DNA of 64,000 nt from Crossaster papposus (taxonomy: Eukaryota > Echinodermata > Asteroidea > Velatida > Solasteridae): contig JBAIAA010000749.1 in NCBI GenBank assembly GCA_037893245.1, positions 620,001 to 684,000 of the forward strand. Reading direction: 5' to 3'. The notes beneath the pieces are model-generated. The model saw only the letters and a program-made list of their open reading frames with translations. It was not told the origin of the DNA and did not search any database. Position numbers and translations under genes: made by a program. This document shows, in pieces, positions 1 to 11,800 of the stretch. Positions within the stretch are counted from its first letter, which is position 1. Each line of letters opens with the position of its first letter.

Positions 1-331
1 GAAGCAATAAAAGACACTCTACCAAAGAATAGTATCACGTGGAGGGTCGGATTGAAGTGGTAGCTTTGTGTAGAAGAGGCCCACTTATTATTGCCAATAA
101 AATAAATATAGTCGATATGATATAATAGTGTGCAATGCCATTGCCTTCTGTTCTTGCAATATATTATTGTAATCGTATAAGTTTGGGTTTGAATTTTTCT
201 TATGTTCCCCGATGACAAGTACAATACGTGTATTCCTCCTGAACTTAACTTTTATTTGACAGTACTGCAAAGGTTTATTTGGCGTGTGCTACAGAAACCG
301 TTTTTCGTTCAAATTTTCGTTCAAAATGTGT
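1..331. other. Intergenic, AT-rich, nothing recognised
   Basis: No coding signal, repeat pair or RNA gene was recognised here. The short open frame on the minus strand has no domain-like content. Confidence 0.5.
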
Positions 332-585
332 ACCTAAAAATGGGGTAACTTTGACACCCACAGATAACTTTGGCCCTACATTCCCGTAATTGTTATTTTA
401 TGGTTTTACTTGTATTTTTGTATTTTTGTATTTATCTAATTGATTAAGAAAGAGTTGAAAAATAATATAAAACTGGATTTTATGTGATATTTTATAAATC
501 TCATAAAAATATATCCCTAAAACAATCTGACGAAAGTTGCCCATGAATCGCAATGTTACCCCGTTTTACGGTATGTTTGGGGGCA
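332..585 (+). repeat. Dispersed repeat family A, copy 1 (about 250 bp, MITE-like)
   Basis: The ends read inward as a loose inverted repeat (GGGGTAACTTTG on the left, GTTACCCCGTTTTACGG on the right). The same sequence recurs in inverse orientation at 13925-14127, sharing the ends and an interior with a TTATCTAAnTGATnAAGAAAGAG motif. It is non-coding, and no target-site duplication was resolved. It is likely a short non-autonomous DNA element. Confidence 0.6.
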
Positions 586-1680
586 AATTCAGACAAACAT
601 GTAACAAGAAACGTGTCTTCCTGAACGGACGACAGAATCTAAACATTTAGGGGTAGAACAACAACCGCAAAAATATATATTCAAAGAGAACTTTAATCTT
701 CAAATACTAGTTATGCGGTTTGCGATAAAATAAAGGAATCAAGATTCATAATATTCCGCCACGAGATCAGACACAGTGCGTTGGTCCCGTGATAAATGTT
801 TTATCTGTAAATGTATAAATCTAAATTTAGTTTCGAAGGATTGTATCAGTTGGTAATGGCCGCTGTGTAAGATCCAGAGGTTGGTGTTTGATAAGAGATT
901 CTGACGCCTGAAAGTTCATTTATCAGCCTCAAAGAGCCGTTGAATCACTCACGTGGCTTATCCCTAAGGGATAGCAAACACAGAACTCAAGGTAGGGATC
1001 AATTCACTATTACATGTATACCTAATTGATTAGGGATGGATCAAAGTCAAACAGACAAAGACCCCCGAAACGAACTAAAAACAAATATTAGTTGTGGTAC
1101 ACACAGCTGTGTGGATGAAGTGATGGATGCGGATAACGATGATACAACGTCACGGGCTGACGCCCTTCTTCTGTGTTTCAGTTCGTCTACCGTAGATAGC
1201 AATGAACGCGTTACCTGCCAGCGTGCGTGCCGATTCAGGTATTGCGACGAGAGAGAGGAACCGGACCCTTCCAGCTCAATCTGTGGTAATATTTGCTCTA
1301 CGATCCTCGCCCAACGTTTGATATGGGTTAAGGACAGTCTGCTGTCTATAGAATACACATTGCGTTGAGCTTATAACATGAGTCGAATGAAGAGAATCCG
1401 CTTGAATTGTCGGCTTTCAGTACGACGATAACTAACCGTGGAACTGCATCCGACAAAAACTCTCATTCTGCCGTTCGTCCTTCAGCGAATAAACGTGATA
1501 TAAACATTAAACAGCCCTTCACCGACCGTTATTTCTATTAACACTTCAACTCTGCCATTCCGCGCAGAAGTGTTATACAAAAATCACTAATAAAACCCTT
1601 CAACACATACGTTTATGGCACGCAATTGTATTCATTTTGCGGGCGGTTGTGGTCAATGTCTACCAAAATGATACTAAAAA
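586..1680. other. Intergenic; block open on both strands at 1036-1368
   Basis: Mostly unique sequence. Between 1036 and 1368 both strands are open (110 codons plus, 103 codons minus), and neither frame resembles a known family or shows a splice context I trust. A CACGTG E-box lies near 950 and a TATCCCTAAGGGATA palindrome near 960. The openness may reflect a conserved non-coding block or chance, so I do not call a gene. Confidence 0.35.
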
Positions 1681-1689
1681 TGTCTACTA

Positions 1690-1990
1690 AATTATTGCAC
1701 CGGAGGTCTTTACGGCGGAACGAACGTGGCCCGTCAACTTTATAAGTCCCTTAATACCACATGAAACTTGTCATTAATAACCAGTTCGCGCCGGGAATAT
1801 TTTAACATCACCGAGCCGAGGCGCGGGATTATTTTTAACGAAACTCGATCTGAGGCGGGTTCAGGCCGATGGTACCGGAAAGCCCACCCACGCATGTCCA
1901 GGCCTTGCTCGCTTCTGACAGACATTTCCGGCCTTGACGTGTTTATGCGTCATCCTTTTTAAATCTAGGGAAAACGTTGCGTGTATGAAC
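1690..1990. promoter_or_regulatory. Candidate cis-regulatory block (GC-richer, unique)
   Basis: Locally higher GC and CpG than its surroundings, with no repeat partner elsewhere in the window. It contains a TTTATGCGTCA string (a caudal-like TTTATG core joined to a CRE-like TGCGTCA) near 1940 and TTAAT cores near 1750-1775. This rests on composition and motifs only. Confidence 0.2.
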
Positions 1991-2149
1991 GTCCTCCGGC
2001 GCGAACTGATTAAAAAAAAAAAAAGTTGTATTGCTGTTTTCCGACCACTTCTTTTTACACTATCGGTTTTGCAAAATACGTCCTCTATACGGGAACACCC
2101 AAATGTACCGATTGTGTTTATATTACATTGTATTACGTGTACTTTTTGA

Positions 2150-2400
2150 TATTATTAATTCTTTCTGGTAAAAAAACCAAGGATCCCTCAAAACGCCCTA
2201 GGCACTGTAGCTCGCAAGCCAGAAGAAACCTATCGTAAGAAGACATGAGAAGAAGGTAAAGTTTTAGAGGTGGGAGGAAAAACCCAAAAGAATATCCCTG
2301 TGGAAAACCCACGGAATCAAGCAGGGACTAAAAACCCAATCCACACATTGGCCCAGTCGGGATTCGAACCCGGGTCATAGTGGTGGAAGGCGAGGAAAGA
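2150..2400 (-). repeat. tRNA-headed SINE, copy 1
   Basis: Read on the minus strand, this has a Pol III B-box-like GGTTCGAATC (2361-2370) near its head, a body with a GTGGGTTTTCC motif, and an AT-rich tail (AATTAATAAT). About 250 bp match a second copy at 41497-41765 in the same orientation. A box A is not clear. The tRNA-like head, shared body and A/T tail are the hallmarks of a SINE. Confidence 0.75.
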
Positions 2401-2435
2401 CTTCAAGTTCATACTACCTTCAACAAAATAGAACA

Positions 2436-2821
2436 AAAGGGATCGTATACGTTTGGTAATTGGAACCCACTGTTTGTTTCAATCCTATAAAGACATATAC
2501 CATAAAACTAACCTGTGAAAATTTCATTTCAAAAGGTGGTAGCGATTTATAGATATTGCCGAAATTCTGGAGCGGTTTTGTCCACGCAGAAAGAATAATT
2601 TGTATTGGAATACACACTCTGAGAAACGTCCATGCAGTAACGCTTCTCAGATTCAAATTTTTTGGGGATAAAAGGTGATATCTTTTTCAATAACCGCAGT
2701 ACTTCGAAGTGAAAAGTTTCAAAAAATGCAGTATACTATCCAAAGCTGCTCTACTTCTTACCAAGTAAGTTTTTTTTGCCATTAATTTTTGGAGTAATTA
2801 CCAAACGTATACGATCCCTTT
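2436..2821. mobile_element. MITE with 26-bp perfect terminal inverted repeats
   Basis: The left end (2436-2461, beginning AAAGGGATCGTATACG) and the right end (2796-2821, ending CGTATACGATCCCTTT) are perfect inverted repeats. The 386-bp interior is non-coding. It begins about 35 bp beyond the SINE at 2150-2400. No second copy is seen in the window. The superfamily is not assigned because no unambiguous target-site duplication is visible. Confidence 0.8.
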
Positions 2822-4630
2822 AGATAGAAAGTATACCTTTTGAAACTATCTAAAAAGTGACCAACCAAATGATTGTTGAAAAGCTTACTTAAAGAAAAGA
2901 TAATAAAGACTCTATACTCCCTGTGAAATTATCCCTTCTTGCAAACTGTCATTTTAATTAGTAAAAATCGAAATCTTAGAATATTTCTCGGAATACATGC
3001 ATACAGCGTTCACAGAGCTAACACCTCATCAGATTATAATTGCCAAGCACCGTTGTTTAGATTTTGAGAACTTTTGCTGCTCCAAACGATACAAATGTAC
3101 AACTTACATGTCTTTGTTTTGGTGATTTCGTGGAGTCATGAATGATACACTTCACACTATACTTACAACGGAATAGAATGAATAATACTGAAATGAAACA
3201 AACAAACGAACAATTATTGGACCAACAAACAAACAATATTCCTATGTGTTGATTTGCTTCCGATTTTAGTGAGAAGAGTGCTTATTGGGACATGTTTTTT
3301 TTATTGTCCCACTGACGGGACAGACGCACTAATCGGAAATAACAGCATCAATGAATGCATGAATTGACAATAAGACGGGTTTTGTATGTCTTACTTATCA
3401 AGGGACATTTGACAGATAACCACCAATCAGTCAAGCCCTGCGTGGATTGACACCACAGGTTGGATTCACTCTTTTGGTAGTCTCTTTTTTTCTTCTTCTG
3501 TTAGTGTTTCCTTTTCTCTTTTTGTTCCCCAAAACACCCTCGTTAGAGACCCGGTATTGAGTCCTCGTTGCCAGCGGGAGGTTTATTCAACGGTTTGTAC
3601 AAAGCCCACGATGTGGTATCGTTCACCCGTACTTCGGCACTTCAGGGAATAGCACTTCTCGCGCAGTAGAAGGGTGCACCAGCCTAATTCAAGCCCCATT
3701 GAAAACAGTGTAAAATCAACAATGTTCACGACCAAGTTTCATGCACACCGACATCACTGGGGTTTCTCGAACAACAATCAGATTATTGTCTTGGTCTTTA
3801 TCTTTCCATTTCTTTTCAATTTTTAGTAGGTTAGCCAATTACATTTTTTAATATTCACACCAAAAGAAACTCACCTCCCGAAAAGTGATACTTCCCGAGC
3901 CTGCAAGCAGCCATTTTACAAATGGCATCCCTCCACGTTCTAGGGCAATTAGGACCCATTTTTCAACCGTAATTTTGTCAAGTCTGCCCTCAGATTGAAG
4001 CTCAAAAACCAGGGAGTTGATCCTATGCTATATTTACACAATCCCACCATTTCTTTCACCAAAGGCATCCTTTTTCAAAAGAAATTGTGGGGGCACATTT
4101 CATGCTAATGAGTTGGCGGAGAAATTCTCCCTTCAATTAGGGTAGTGCACCCAGAAAGCAGAGCACAAACTGATCACTAAAATAAACAGTGAAAACCTCC
4201 ACAGAAATACAATTAAGGTCAAAGCAACATTTAAACCACCACATTATGTCCTTGCATAAATATTGTTCTTAGCCCCACATGAACACAAATCAGCAACTTG
4301 TAATGGGTGCATGAACGCCGCGCTGTTTGACCAATGTTAATGTTGACAAAATCTATAGTCTAGTTCTTCAGCTTCACTTCTTCAAGTAAAAAGAAATGGT
4401 TTGGCCTTGCCCACAATATTCCTGCTAATAATTACAGACATAAAAACCCATTTAACTATACTACACCTGCGCATAAATAGTTACCTAATTGTCTCCGTTT
4501 AATTTGGCAAAGAAATCCTTTACTCACAAAAAATGTTGAGTCAGTGTAGACAAATACGTCAGAAATTTCTTCAAATTGCTAATAATGTCAATTATTAATA
4601 GTATATAATAGGTGAGCGTCGATTATTATC
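2822..4630. other. Intergenic, AT-rich, no gene
   Basis: No coding frame of interest. Sub-blocks at about 3540-3700 and 3890-4150 are somewhat GC-richer and unique; the latter has an octamer-like ATGCTAAT near 4104. T-rich tracts lie near 3295 and 3485. Nothing else was recognised. Confidence 0.4.
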
Positions 4631-4639
4631 AGAGTAAAG

Positions 4640-5180
4640 GGAAATCAGAATCACTAATTTGTTTATCGCAATGAGATGCATCGCTCATCAACAAGACTGG
4701 ACGACGGAAAACATGACAGCCGTGGATAAAGCGAACGGAGATGTGGTGCGTATATATCTGGGAGAGTCCCGCTGGGTATGTTTTGGCCCCCGTCCTTGCA
4801 GCAAATCGTCTCCACTTTGTCCGGACAATGGAGAATGGTCCAATAGTGCAGTGCAGGTGGCGAGTCTATTGTGCCGGCCACAAAAGACCGTTTTGCAATT
4901 GTCACAACCAAATTAAAGAGGACAGGCATTCCCGGTTAGAAGGATGGATGAATTGATGAACAGAGACCTGATGAGGCTTTGGACGGGTTCCAGTTTTTAA
5001 CAGGCTCGGATCTGCTGACCGTACCGCGCGGGCGAAGCGGTCTCCCGCCGGTATACCAATCGGCGGATAGGCCCTTGAAGTTTTGGCCACGAGGTCGGCC
5101 CAGGTAGGAGAGGCCTTATTACGACCTGAACGCCTCTGTGAGCAGTTGCTGCATGGATTAAGAAAGATAAATACTGGGAT
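4640..5180. promoter_or_regulatory. Candidate cis-regulatory block (CpG-containing, unique)
   Basis: About 540 bp of mixed-composition, CpG-containing sequence between AT-rich flanks, open on several frames of both strands. That pattern reflects composition rather than coding: no frame shows a recognisable domain. No repeat partner was found. It could be an enhancer or an unannotated exon; I cannot separate these by eye. Confidence 0.2.
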
Positions 5181-5483
5181 CATGTGTTGTGGCTATTAGC
5201 TCCAACTGTCATCTTCACAATGACCTCCTATGATACAATCTGTTAATGGCTTGTCACTTTCCAGACATCAAGAGTACACCTTTTGTGTATTTCTATCCTC
5301 AAACAGATTATTCTAGCTGTGAAATGAGTACCTATCAATATTTCATGTTGGGAAGACGGGACACTTGAAAAAACTGATGGCCAAAAAAAGTACATATAAA
5401 CTCGTTTCACCTTATATTTGTCTGTTTGTGTTCTGTTTGTGAATTGTTTTTTGTTTTTTCAAAATTTTTCACAAAGATTTATC

Positions 5484-5728
5484 ACACGAGGTATGGGCAT
5501 GATGTGATTTTCAACAAAAGATTTCCAAAATCACATCAAAATTTTTCAAAATTCACATCCAGGGTTAAGTCGTGAAGATCCAAATTCACCCATGGTGTGA
5601 TTTTGGACTGAGTATTTGAATTTGGAGCATTTGAATGTGATTTTGGAAATCTTTTGTTGAAATCACATCTTGCTATATTGGCCGTGTTTGCTTTGAATGC
5701 AAAATCAAATCATGCCCGTTCCTCGTGT
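5484..5728. mobile_element. Foldback/MITE element with long inverted arms
   Basis: The outer ends ACACGAGGTATGGGCATGAT and ATCATGCCCGTTCCTCGTGT are inverted. A second, inner inverted pair of about 35 bp contains CAACAAAAGATTTCC on both arms. The 245-bp unit would fold into a long hairpin and has no coding capacity. Confidence 0.75.
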
Positions 5729-5899
5729 CAAAAGTAAAACAAAAAGAAAATATAATATTTCTTACTTTAATATTAAGCGCCATACTTGTTTCACGAGAAA
5801 CTCAGAGCGAAAATTCTCGCATAACAAACATAAGCACATGTACTGCGGGCCGTAAATGCTGGCCAGTGGAAATTCAATTGAGAGACGATAATTAGTCGG

Positions 5900-6160
5900 A
5901 AATCGCCTCAATTTATTCCGCGGACACATTCAACAAAACACTATTGTTGAGCCAGTCGCACAACAGATGAACATTTCGTCGGTGACATCTTGCGGTAAGT
6001 GTCTGTTGTCCCTTGGTTTCAAGGCTCTCGTTCGCACCTCGACCCTGTTCTTCGTTGTCTTTGAGCTGCGGTGTAACACCAGCGCTGCAAACAAAAAATT
6101 GCAGCGCCACCCGCGGCGGCGGAGCGGCTGAAGTGTACCCCCTTGTCCTCCCTTGAAATG
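5900..6160. promoter_or_regulatory. Candidate cis-regulatory block
   Basis: GC-rich unique stretch with a GCGGCGGCGG run near 6110 and a CTGAAGTG string (NK2-like AAGTG core) near 6128. It ends just before a poly-T tract. Function is inferred from composition only. Confidence 0.15.
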
Positions 6161-6190
6161 CGAATGAGCATAGTACGTACGCCTAGCTGG

Positions 6191-6217
6191 TTTTTTTTTT
6201 TTTTTTTTTTTTTTTTT
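6191..6217. repeat. Poly-T homopolymer (27 T)
   Basis: Uninterrupted run of 27 T. Read on the minus strand it creates a spurious poly-Lys frame. No SINE body was recognised next to it. Confidence 0.95.
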
Positions 6218-7822
6218 AATGATTGCCACATTTACGATGACAATAATAAGCACACTTTTTTTGCGAGGAATTGTGCTGGCAATAATATCCGGTTCTTCTT
6301 GAGTTTTGCATTGATAATTGTTGGGGTCTTTAGAAAAACACTCTCTGTTCACGACTGTGCATGAGTCGTTGGCTTTTCATCCTTTGAGAGCAATTTCATA
6401 GGACTTCAAACCTAAATTTGAATTAAGGATTTAGGACTCTGACTCTATAATAAGTTAAAAAATGTATAATACAGAATGCACCGCAGATTATGGTATAATT
6501 ATAAAGGGCCTATTATGCCAAAAACAATGTGGTCTAAAACCTGCAGGCCATTAATCAACACTAAGATGTTCTGGTGCAATGTATAGGCTTATATCACTCC
6601 TATTTCTCGAAGGTTGGTATACATATTAGTTTTGGCATTATCATGTGACAGGATTGAATCATCTTTCAAATGGCCATAATGCACAGTTCACAATACGATG
6701 CGACTTTAGCCCATCACGTTTTTGAGAACAACAATTTGTTCTCTTTTGCCCCTTTTGTTGGGCCCAGTATGTTTTGGGTTAATTTTAGATTGTACAAATA
6801 CAGTTTCTGTAAAATAAACTATTTTTTTTATTATTATGCATGTTACATGCGATTGTCATACAATTGCAGAAAATAAAACAAACTCAAGCCCGATTAAGTT
6901 AGAACAATTTGTACTTCGTCAAAGCATGCATGATCGTCCTGCACTAAATTGCATATTCTGAAAACGAATGCATTTTATGCGGCCCTTTATGATAAATGTT
7001 GAGGTCTACAGCAACACCTTCATATATAAATTGTTCGTCTGCTTTAATTAATTGTCGAACTCGGACATCTTCGGAGTTGGCAGACATGTTGATTAAGACG
7101 TGTAGGGGGGAGGTCGAGCGGGAACTCGGGCACAGTGGGAGGGAACACACGATTAACATGAATAAAAGATGTGCCTTTTGTTGAAAGCGAGAAGCGTCCA
7201 CAAAAAGAAACGAATTCGCTAGTCTATTATAACGGTCTTTTAGGTTTTTTAAACGCTCTGTCATTCTTGTCTTAATCACCTGAATTGTTTTTTGTTCATT
7301 CAGGGGGATGTTGTTCCATTAATCTGATAGGCGGAACATTCGTGATTAGGACGGATAAGTGGTTTTAGTGTATTCACTAGAAGGTGCAATATACCATTAG
7401 GGAGGTGTCACTCATTTTACTGGACTGCTTACACTGAATGATGACTCGTTCGTGATAGTTTTTGAGTGAGACGTATGCTGGAAGTAAGGCTTCATGTTGG
7501 AGTAGACCACACTATGTACACATCGAAAGACATGAAAACAGTTCCGGTAAGGTGCAACGGTACTCAAAGAAAACACTAGCGCGGTTTTAATTCCATAGTG
7601 TTCACATATTTCACGTTGCACCTGTTGTCCTATGGGCTTTATTCACGAGTCGGACATATTAAATTGAAAATGAGGTATAATCTTAATTTTTGAGACTTGC
7701 TGATACAAATGAAAGCAATGACCAAAAGTTAATTACAAATTAATACTAGTCTTCTCTGATAAATAAATTAAAATTTGGAATGAAACATTTATAACTTCTC
7801 AATGTTTTAAACCACATTTAAG
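6218..7822. other. Intergenic, AT-rich, nothing recognised
   Basis: Only short open frames of random composition and no repeat pair. A short G-rich patch lies near 7105-7145. Confidence 0.4.
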
Positions 7823-7825
7823 TGG

Positions 7826-7950
7826 GGCTGTGTCCGAGAATCACTTGCTGCTGCATGAAAATACACACGAGTCTATTAGAAGTGGCTACAACCGTATAGT
7901 ATATACTGGTGTATATTTCCAAGCCGCAGCCAAGTAATTCGGACACGGCT
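7826..7950. mobile_element. Short palindromic element, family H copy 1
   Basis: The ends are inverted (GGCTGTGTCCGAGAATCACTTG against CAAGTAATTCGGACACGGCT). The right arm (AAGCCAAGTAATTCGGACACGGC class) recurs at 14485-14515. It is about 125 bp and non-coding. Confidence 0.6.
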
Positions 7951-8219
7951 TATGTCTGTAATGCAAAAAATAGTCTGGCACCACCCCATTCAATAGTTCA
8001 CAATTTATAAAATACACTCGGGGAACAAACCACTGTGGCTTCCTCGTGAATAAGGTCCATGCGGTATGACTTAAAATAATTATTTGGTGATGACTTGTTT
8101 TTCTGAGAAACATATTTTGTCCATGCTACTTCTCTTAAATGTTAAAAAACTATTTGCCATTCCTTTTTTGCAATTTGTTTTATTGAAATGTGCACTTCTG
8201 TAATCATTGTTTTATACCC

Positions 8220-8401
8220 AGCACGATATGTGGCAGAGGGGTACCCCCACCTTATCCCTATACCTTATACACACTCAACACTATTGTTACCTAACCCATC
8301 CCCCCTTGAAACCTAAAAAGAAAACCTGAGATTCCGGGAACACAATGGTCAACACAAAAGAGGGGGGGGGGGGGGGGGGTGTCTCTGCCACATATCGTGC
8401 T
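8220..8401. mobile_element. MITE with 19-bp perfect inverted repeats, containing an 18-G run
   Basis: AGCACGATATGTGGCAGAG at 8220-8238 and its exact complement at 8383-8401 bound a 182-bp non-coding unit. The interior holds an 18-G homopolymer at 8362-8379, close to the right end. Confidence 0.75.
8362..8379. repeat. Poly-G homopolymer (18 G)
   Basis: Uninterrupted G run inside the inverted-repeat element at 8220-8401. Such tracts are prone to assembly error and length polymorphism. Confidence 0.95.
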
Positions 8402-9156
8402 TCATATGATTTTTTGAATCCATGCTTTTTCAGACAACTTTTGTGTGTGTGCTGAAATAATAAGATTAAGGTTTCTGCCCGTAATGACATCGCAGTTTTG
8501 CTCATAAATATGGAAATTGGCATCAGCGTAAAAACAAAACAAAAAACACCAAAATATACCTTTGAAATGGCAAAGGAAAAATTGAAAATAAGGTAAAATG
8601 GGCCGAAGACAAAGGTGCATTTGCAAGGATTGCATTAAAAATGTAATTAAGCAGATAATATAATATTGAACCCACCTAAGATTCAGCAGCATGTATATGC
8701 CAAAGACTAGTATGCTGTTTGGTCTAAAATCATTTAAATCGCCACGTGGTACTTCATTATTTAAATTAATCATGGAAATTGAGTATAAATTAAAGCTTCA
8801 AAAACCTCAAATCAATTATGAAAGCGATTTGGGGTGAAATTACACTGTAAGAAAAAGGGCTATTTTTTGAAATGTTGGCCAATCTATTTTGGGAAAATTC
8901 TATCAGTTAGTCGGTCAGTTGTTACCTGAATTAACAACTGTGAGGTACACCCTCAAACCAATGTTGGGTAAATAACACTGCCCAATGCAAAATTGAGTTT
9001 TAACCAACTTTGTTTAATTAGAGTTAATGCAACAGTGAGTTTTATAAGCAGCAGAGCAAAGATTTCTACGTTTTGTTCTGCACGCTTTGTGGGGAAACTA
9101 AGTGTGTTTGTTACGGTGTATTTCATCGCGCGAATTGACAATGTACGAGAAATTGT
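8402..9156. other. Intergenic with a palindromic-motif patch at 8860-9010
   Basis: AT-rich sequence. At 8860-9010 there are several short near-palindromes (GTTGTTACCTGAATTAACAAC, CCAATGTTGGG) resembling the denser clusters at 13540-13700 and 14930-15235. No gene was recognised. Confidence 0.4.
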
Positions 9157-9392
9157 GCCAGATTCATGGAGCTGCTAAGCACACAAAATTGCAAGAAAAT
9201 TCGTTCGTGTCAAAAACAGGGCTACAAACCAAAATGTTCAGGTGATTTATATTTGTTGTGACTGGTATTCAGCTGGTTAATTGCTTAGCATGAAAAACAC
9301 ATGGAGTTTTGGCTGGACGTAATCGGTTTTTAATGAGCAAGACTTTTTTGTGCTAAGCACATTTGTGTGCTTAGCAGCTCCATGAAATTGGC
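9157..9392. mobile_element. MITE family B, copy 1
   Basis: The terminal inverted repeats share a CATGGAGCTGCTAAGCACAC core (left 9165-9184). The interior has a GCTTAGCATGAAAAACACA motif and an AGGGCTACAAACCAAAATGT motif that recur in the copies at 41318-41848 and 45123-45292. It is about 236 bp, non-coding and likely a non-autonomous DNA transposon. Confidence 0.8.
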
Positions 9393-10251
9393 TATGGATA
9401 ATGCATTGATAATTACTTTTCCGGAGTCGATCTCGGATGATCACCAATTGTGAAAATATTTGTTCTCTCAACATTTAACAACAATATTTATTTCTCTTTT
9501 TTGTTATTAATGAAAAATACAAAACCGAATGTTTTGTCTTTTTCTGTATATATTTTAGCCCTTCTGTCTGTTTTCTGGGTTTTTTTTTGTTTTTTTTAAT
9601 GACATTTTGTTTATTTAATAACAAAACCAACACGCAAATATGGCGTACCTGGTCGTCCGTTTGTTGGCAAACGGGCCATCAAATTTGTCTTGCGTCGAGC
9701 AGTCAAACCGAAATCAGACAATCGATTGTGTACACAGGTATCAATTCCAGCGCCAACGAAACGGCTGATTACTTAGACCACCATCTGGGTTAAATTTCCA
9801 TTGGATATACCTATACGTCAATGTTTTAACACTTGGTCGTGTATATATGAACAGGTAACCACTGCGAGACAATTTAGAGCACAGCTAGCCACCGGGTGTT
9901 CGTTTTCTCTATATACAAATACAATAGCAAACCAATTGGTACAGGGAGGTGGTGGACATCCAACCGTATTCAGGCCGGATTGACAAATTATTTCCCCTCA
10001 TTATCGTTCTCCTAGTGAATGTGTTTAAATGTTGTGAAAATATCTACGGCTATTTTGTGTGGAACTGTTGGCTTGTAACGTCACAGGACGGAATAGAGGC
10101 ACACAAAACAGCGAGGCGTGATACCCAACAGCTGTGGGAAAGGAGGACAGTCTATTTGCATCGAATACATTTCGAATGTGTTTTGTTTAAAGAATGTTGT
10201 CAACTTTTTCCACATAGCGACCTGTCTTGGAGCAATCCTTTCAACAGCATA
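9393..10251. other. Intergenic; T-rich tracts then mixed unique sequence
   Basis: Low-complexity T tracts occur near 9575-9598. From 9640 to 9800 the sequence is unique with a GTTTGTTGGCAAAC palindrome near 9660. No coding region is supported. Confidence 0.4.
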
Positions 10252-10662
10252 GACGATGTACCCTATGTTTACATCTGTATTCAAATGTGCCCGGCAATAT
10301 GTTTTACATACATTTGGTTAAGAGATGACATCAGAGGTCACATAATTCAAAGGCGATCTGACCTGCGATGTCACTCTTTAAGCAAATTTTATGTAAAACA
10401 CGATGTGTGCGCGTATATTCGTGAATTGCCATTACGACCGAGGATTCCCTATTGTGTTTTCCTTTATTCCTTTACTGAAACCTAACCCCATTGCTTTGCT
10501 CTTATCTTGCCGATCGAGGACGAAGAAACCGTCCTTCGAGGATCTTTTGTTCCCTTTGTTTTCTTTTGTTTTTCGATCCTCGATCGCAAAAGGAAACAAG
10601 CACATACTGGCGGGCACATTTGAATACAGATGTAAACACGTGACCTCAGAGGGCACATCGTC
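10252..10662. mobile_element. Foldback element family F, copy 1
   Basis: The left arm (10252-10307, GACGATGT then GTTTACATCTGTATTCAAAT) is inverted at the right end (about 10605-10662). The left half is homologous to 19505-19690, and the terminal motif recurs at 37520-37590. An inner inverted pair around 10512-10585 (GATCGAGGA / GATCCTCGATCG) adds a second hairpin. The open frame crossing the left arm is not a gene. Confidence 0.7.
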
Positions 10663-11199
10663 TATATGGGCAGTAGCAGAATAACTGGCCATGGGCCTTG
10701 GGTCTAGGACCAACCATTTGGGGGCTCAAATTATACTTTTCGAATGACTCCATAATAACCTTATTATTTATGTTGTTTACTTTAATATTAAAGAAATTAT
10801 CATGACACAAATTTAAGTAATACGTGTTTGCAGTATTTCGCAGTTCAATTCGGCCACAAAATTTATGATAAAAATAACTGGGAAACTAATAATGATTTCA
10901 GTGCTCGACTTCAGGCAATTCCTTTACCGATCTTTTGCTTACTTTCTAGACATTACCTTTATGAATTATGAACCTTAAATGTCTTCACTAACAAGTTACA
11001 TTGAAGTAACAATTCCACGAATTCGAGGATCATTAACGCCGTGGTTCGTGGGACACTGCGCGAGGAAAGTCGGGGGAAAATCGTTTGTGTTAAGTCGGTA
11101 TATAGTGATATATTCTGTTTCACGAATGACGTCCCTTTTCATTTGATTAATAAATAATTTGTGTAGGTGTTTGATTCCTTTTATGTTATACAGGGATTC
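10663..11199. other. Intergenic, AT-rich, nothing recognised
   Basis: No coding frame, repeat partner or RNA gene was recognised. Confidence 0.4.
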
Positions 11200-11800
11200 A
11201 ACATTTGCACCGCTTCTCGCCACTGAAAACGGGCGCTCACTTTGTAGATATCACTCATACGCCTACCGCTTTTGATTTCGAACATTTTCATTTTACAGCG
11301 TGGCCCTCTTGTACACATAGCAAGGATATAATGTCACTGTTTTGGGCGCAATTACTGGCACCGCGAACACGTATAAAAGGAACCGAAACCACATATATTA
11401 TTTTCATCTGAAAAAAAAGTATGCTTTATGTTTTATCCCCGCGGCAAAACAGCCGTCGTGAAAGCGTCATAGTACCGGTATAGATGAGCCTAATTCGGCG
11501 AGGGGGGAAGAAATGAATACGGTTGGGGTTCGGTCAGCCATTTACCTGCACGCTAATAGCCTATACCTGCTGCTCCGGGCGCCTTCTCCTCGTGCGAACG
11601 GCGCTCGCTCTCGAACATCATATTTATTCTATTAATTTACCGGGAATAATACGAAGTGTGGGTTGCGGGGCGCGCAACGCGCCCGCCTCTCTCCCGGCCA
11701 TGATTCGTGCCGCGCCGCTTGGCCTCGCGTATGAATGAGAAAACGAGCTCCTCGTCCCGTCCGGGCGTATTATTCTGTTTGTCATCTTGAGAGGAGTTTC
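11200..11800 (+). promoter_or_regulatory. Candidate promoter/CpG-rich block with TATA box
   Basis: Unique sequence with a consensus TATAAAAG at 11372-11379, followed by a CpG-rich stretch (about 11440-11780, including GCGGGGCGCGCAACGCGCCCG). This is the best TATA-like string I saw in the window, but no downstream open frame or splice structure on the plus strand supports a gene. It may instead be an enhancer or a non-coding RNA promoter. Confidence 0.22.

Noticed and set aside
1036..1368. Overlapping 110- and 103-codon frames on opposite strands
   Set aside because: Neither resembles a known family; simultaneous openness on both strands is better explained by composition.
2355..2375. tRNA gene suggested by GGTTCGAATC
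   Set aside because: Only a B-box-like sequence is present; no acceptor or anticodon stem. The sequence is a repeated SINE head.
5930..6352. 140-codon minus-strand frame with a poly-Lys run
   Set aside because: Created by the 27-T homopolymer at 6191-6217.
9949..10485. 178-codon plus-strand open frame
   Set aside because: It runs across a foldback repeat arm shared with 19505-19690 and 37490-37600 and has no recognisable domain.
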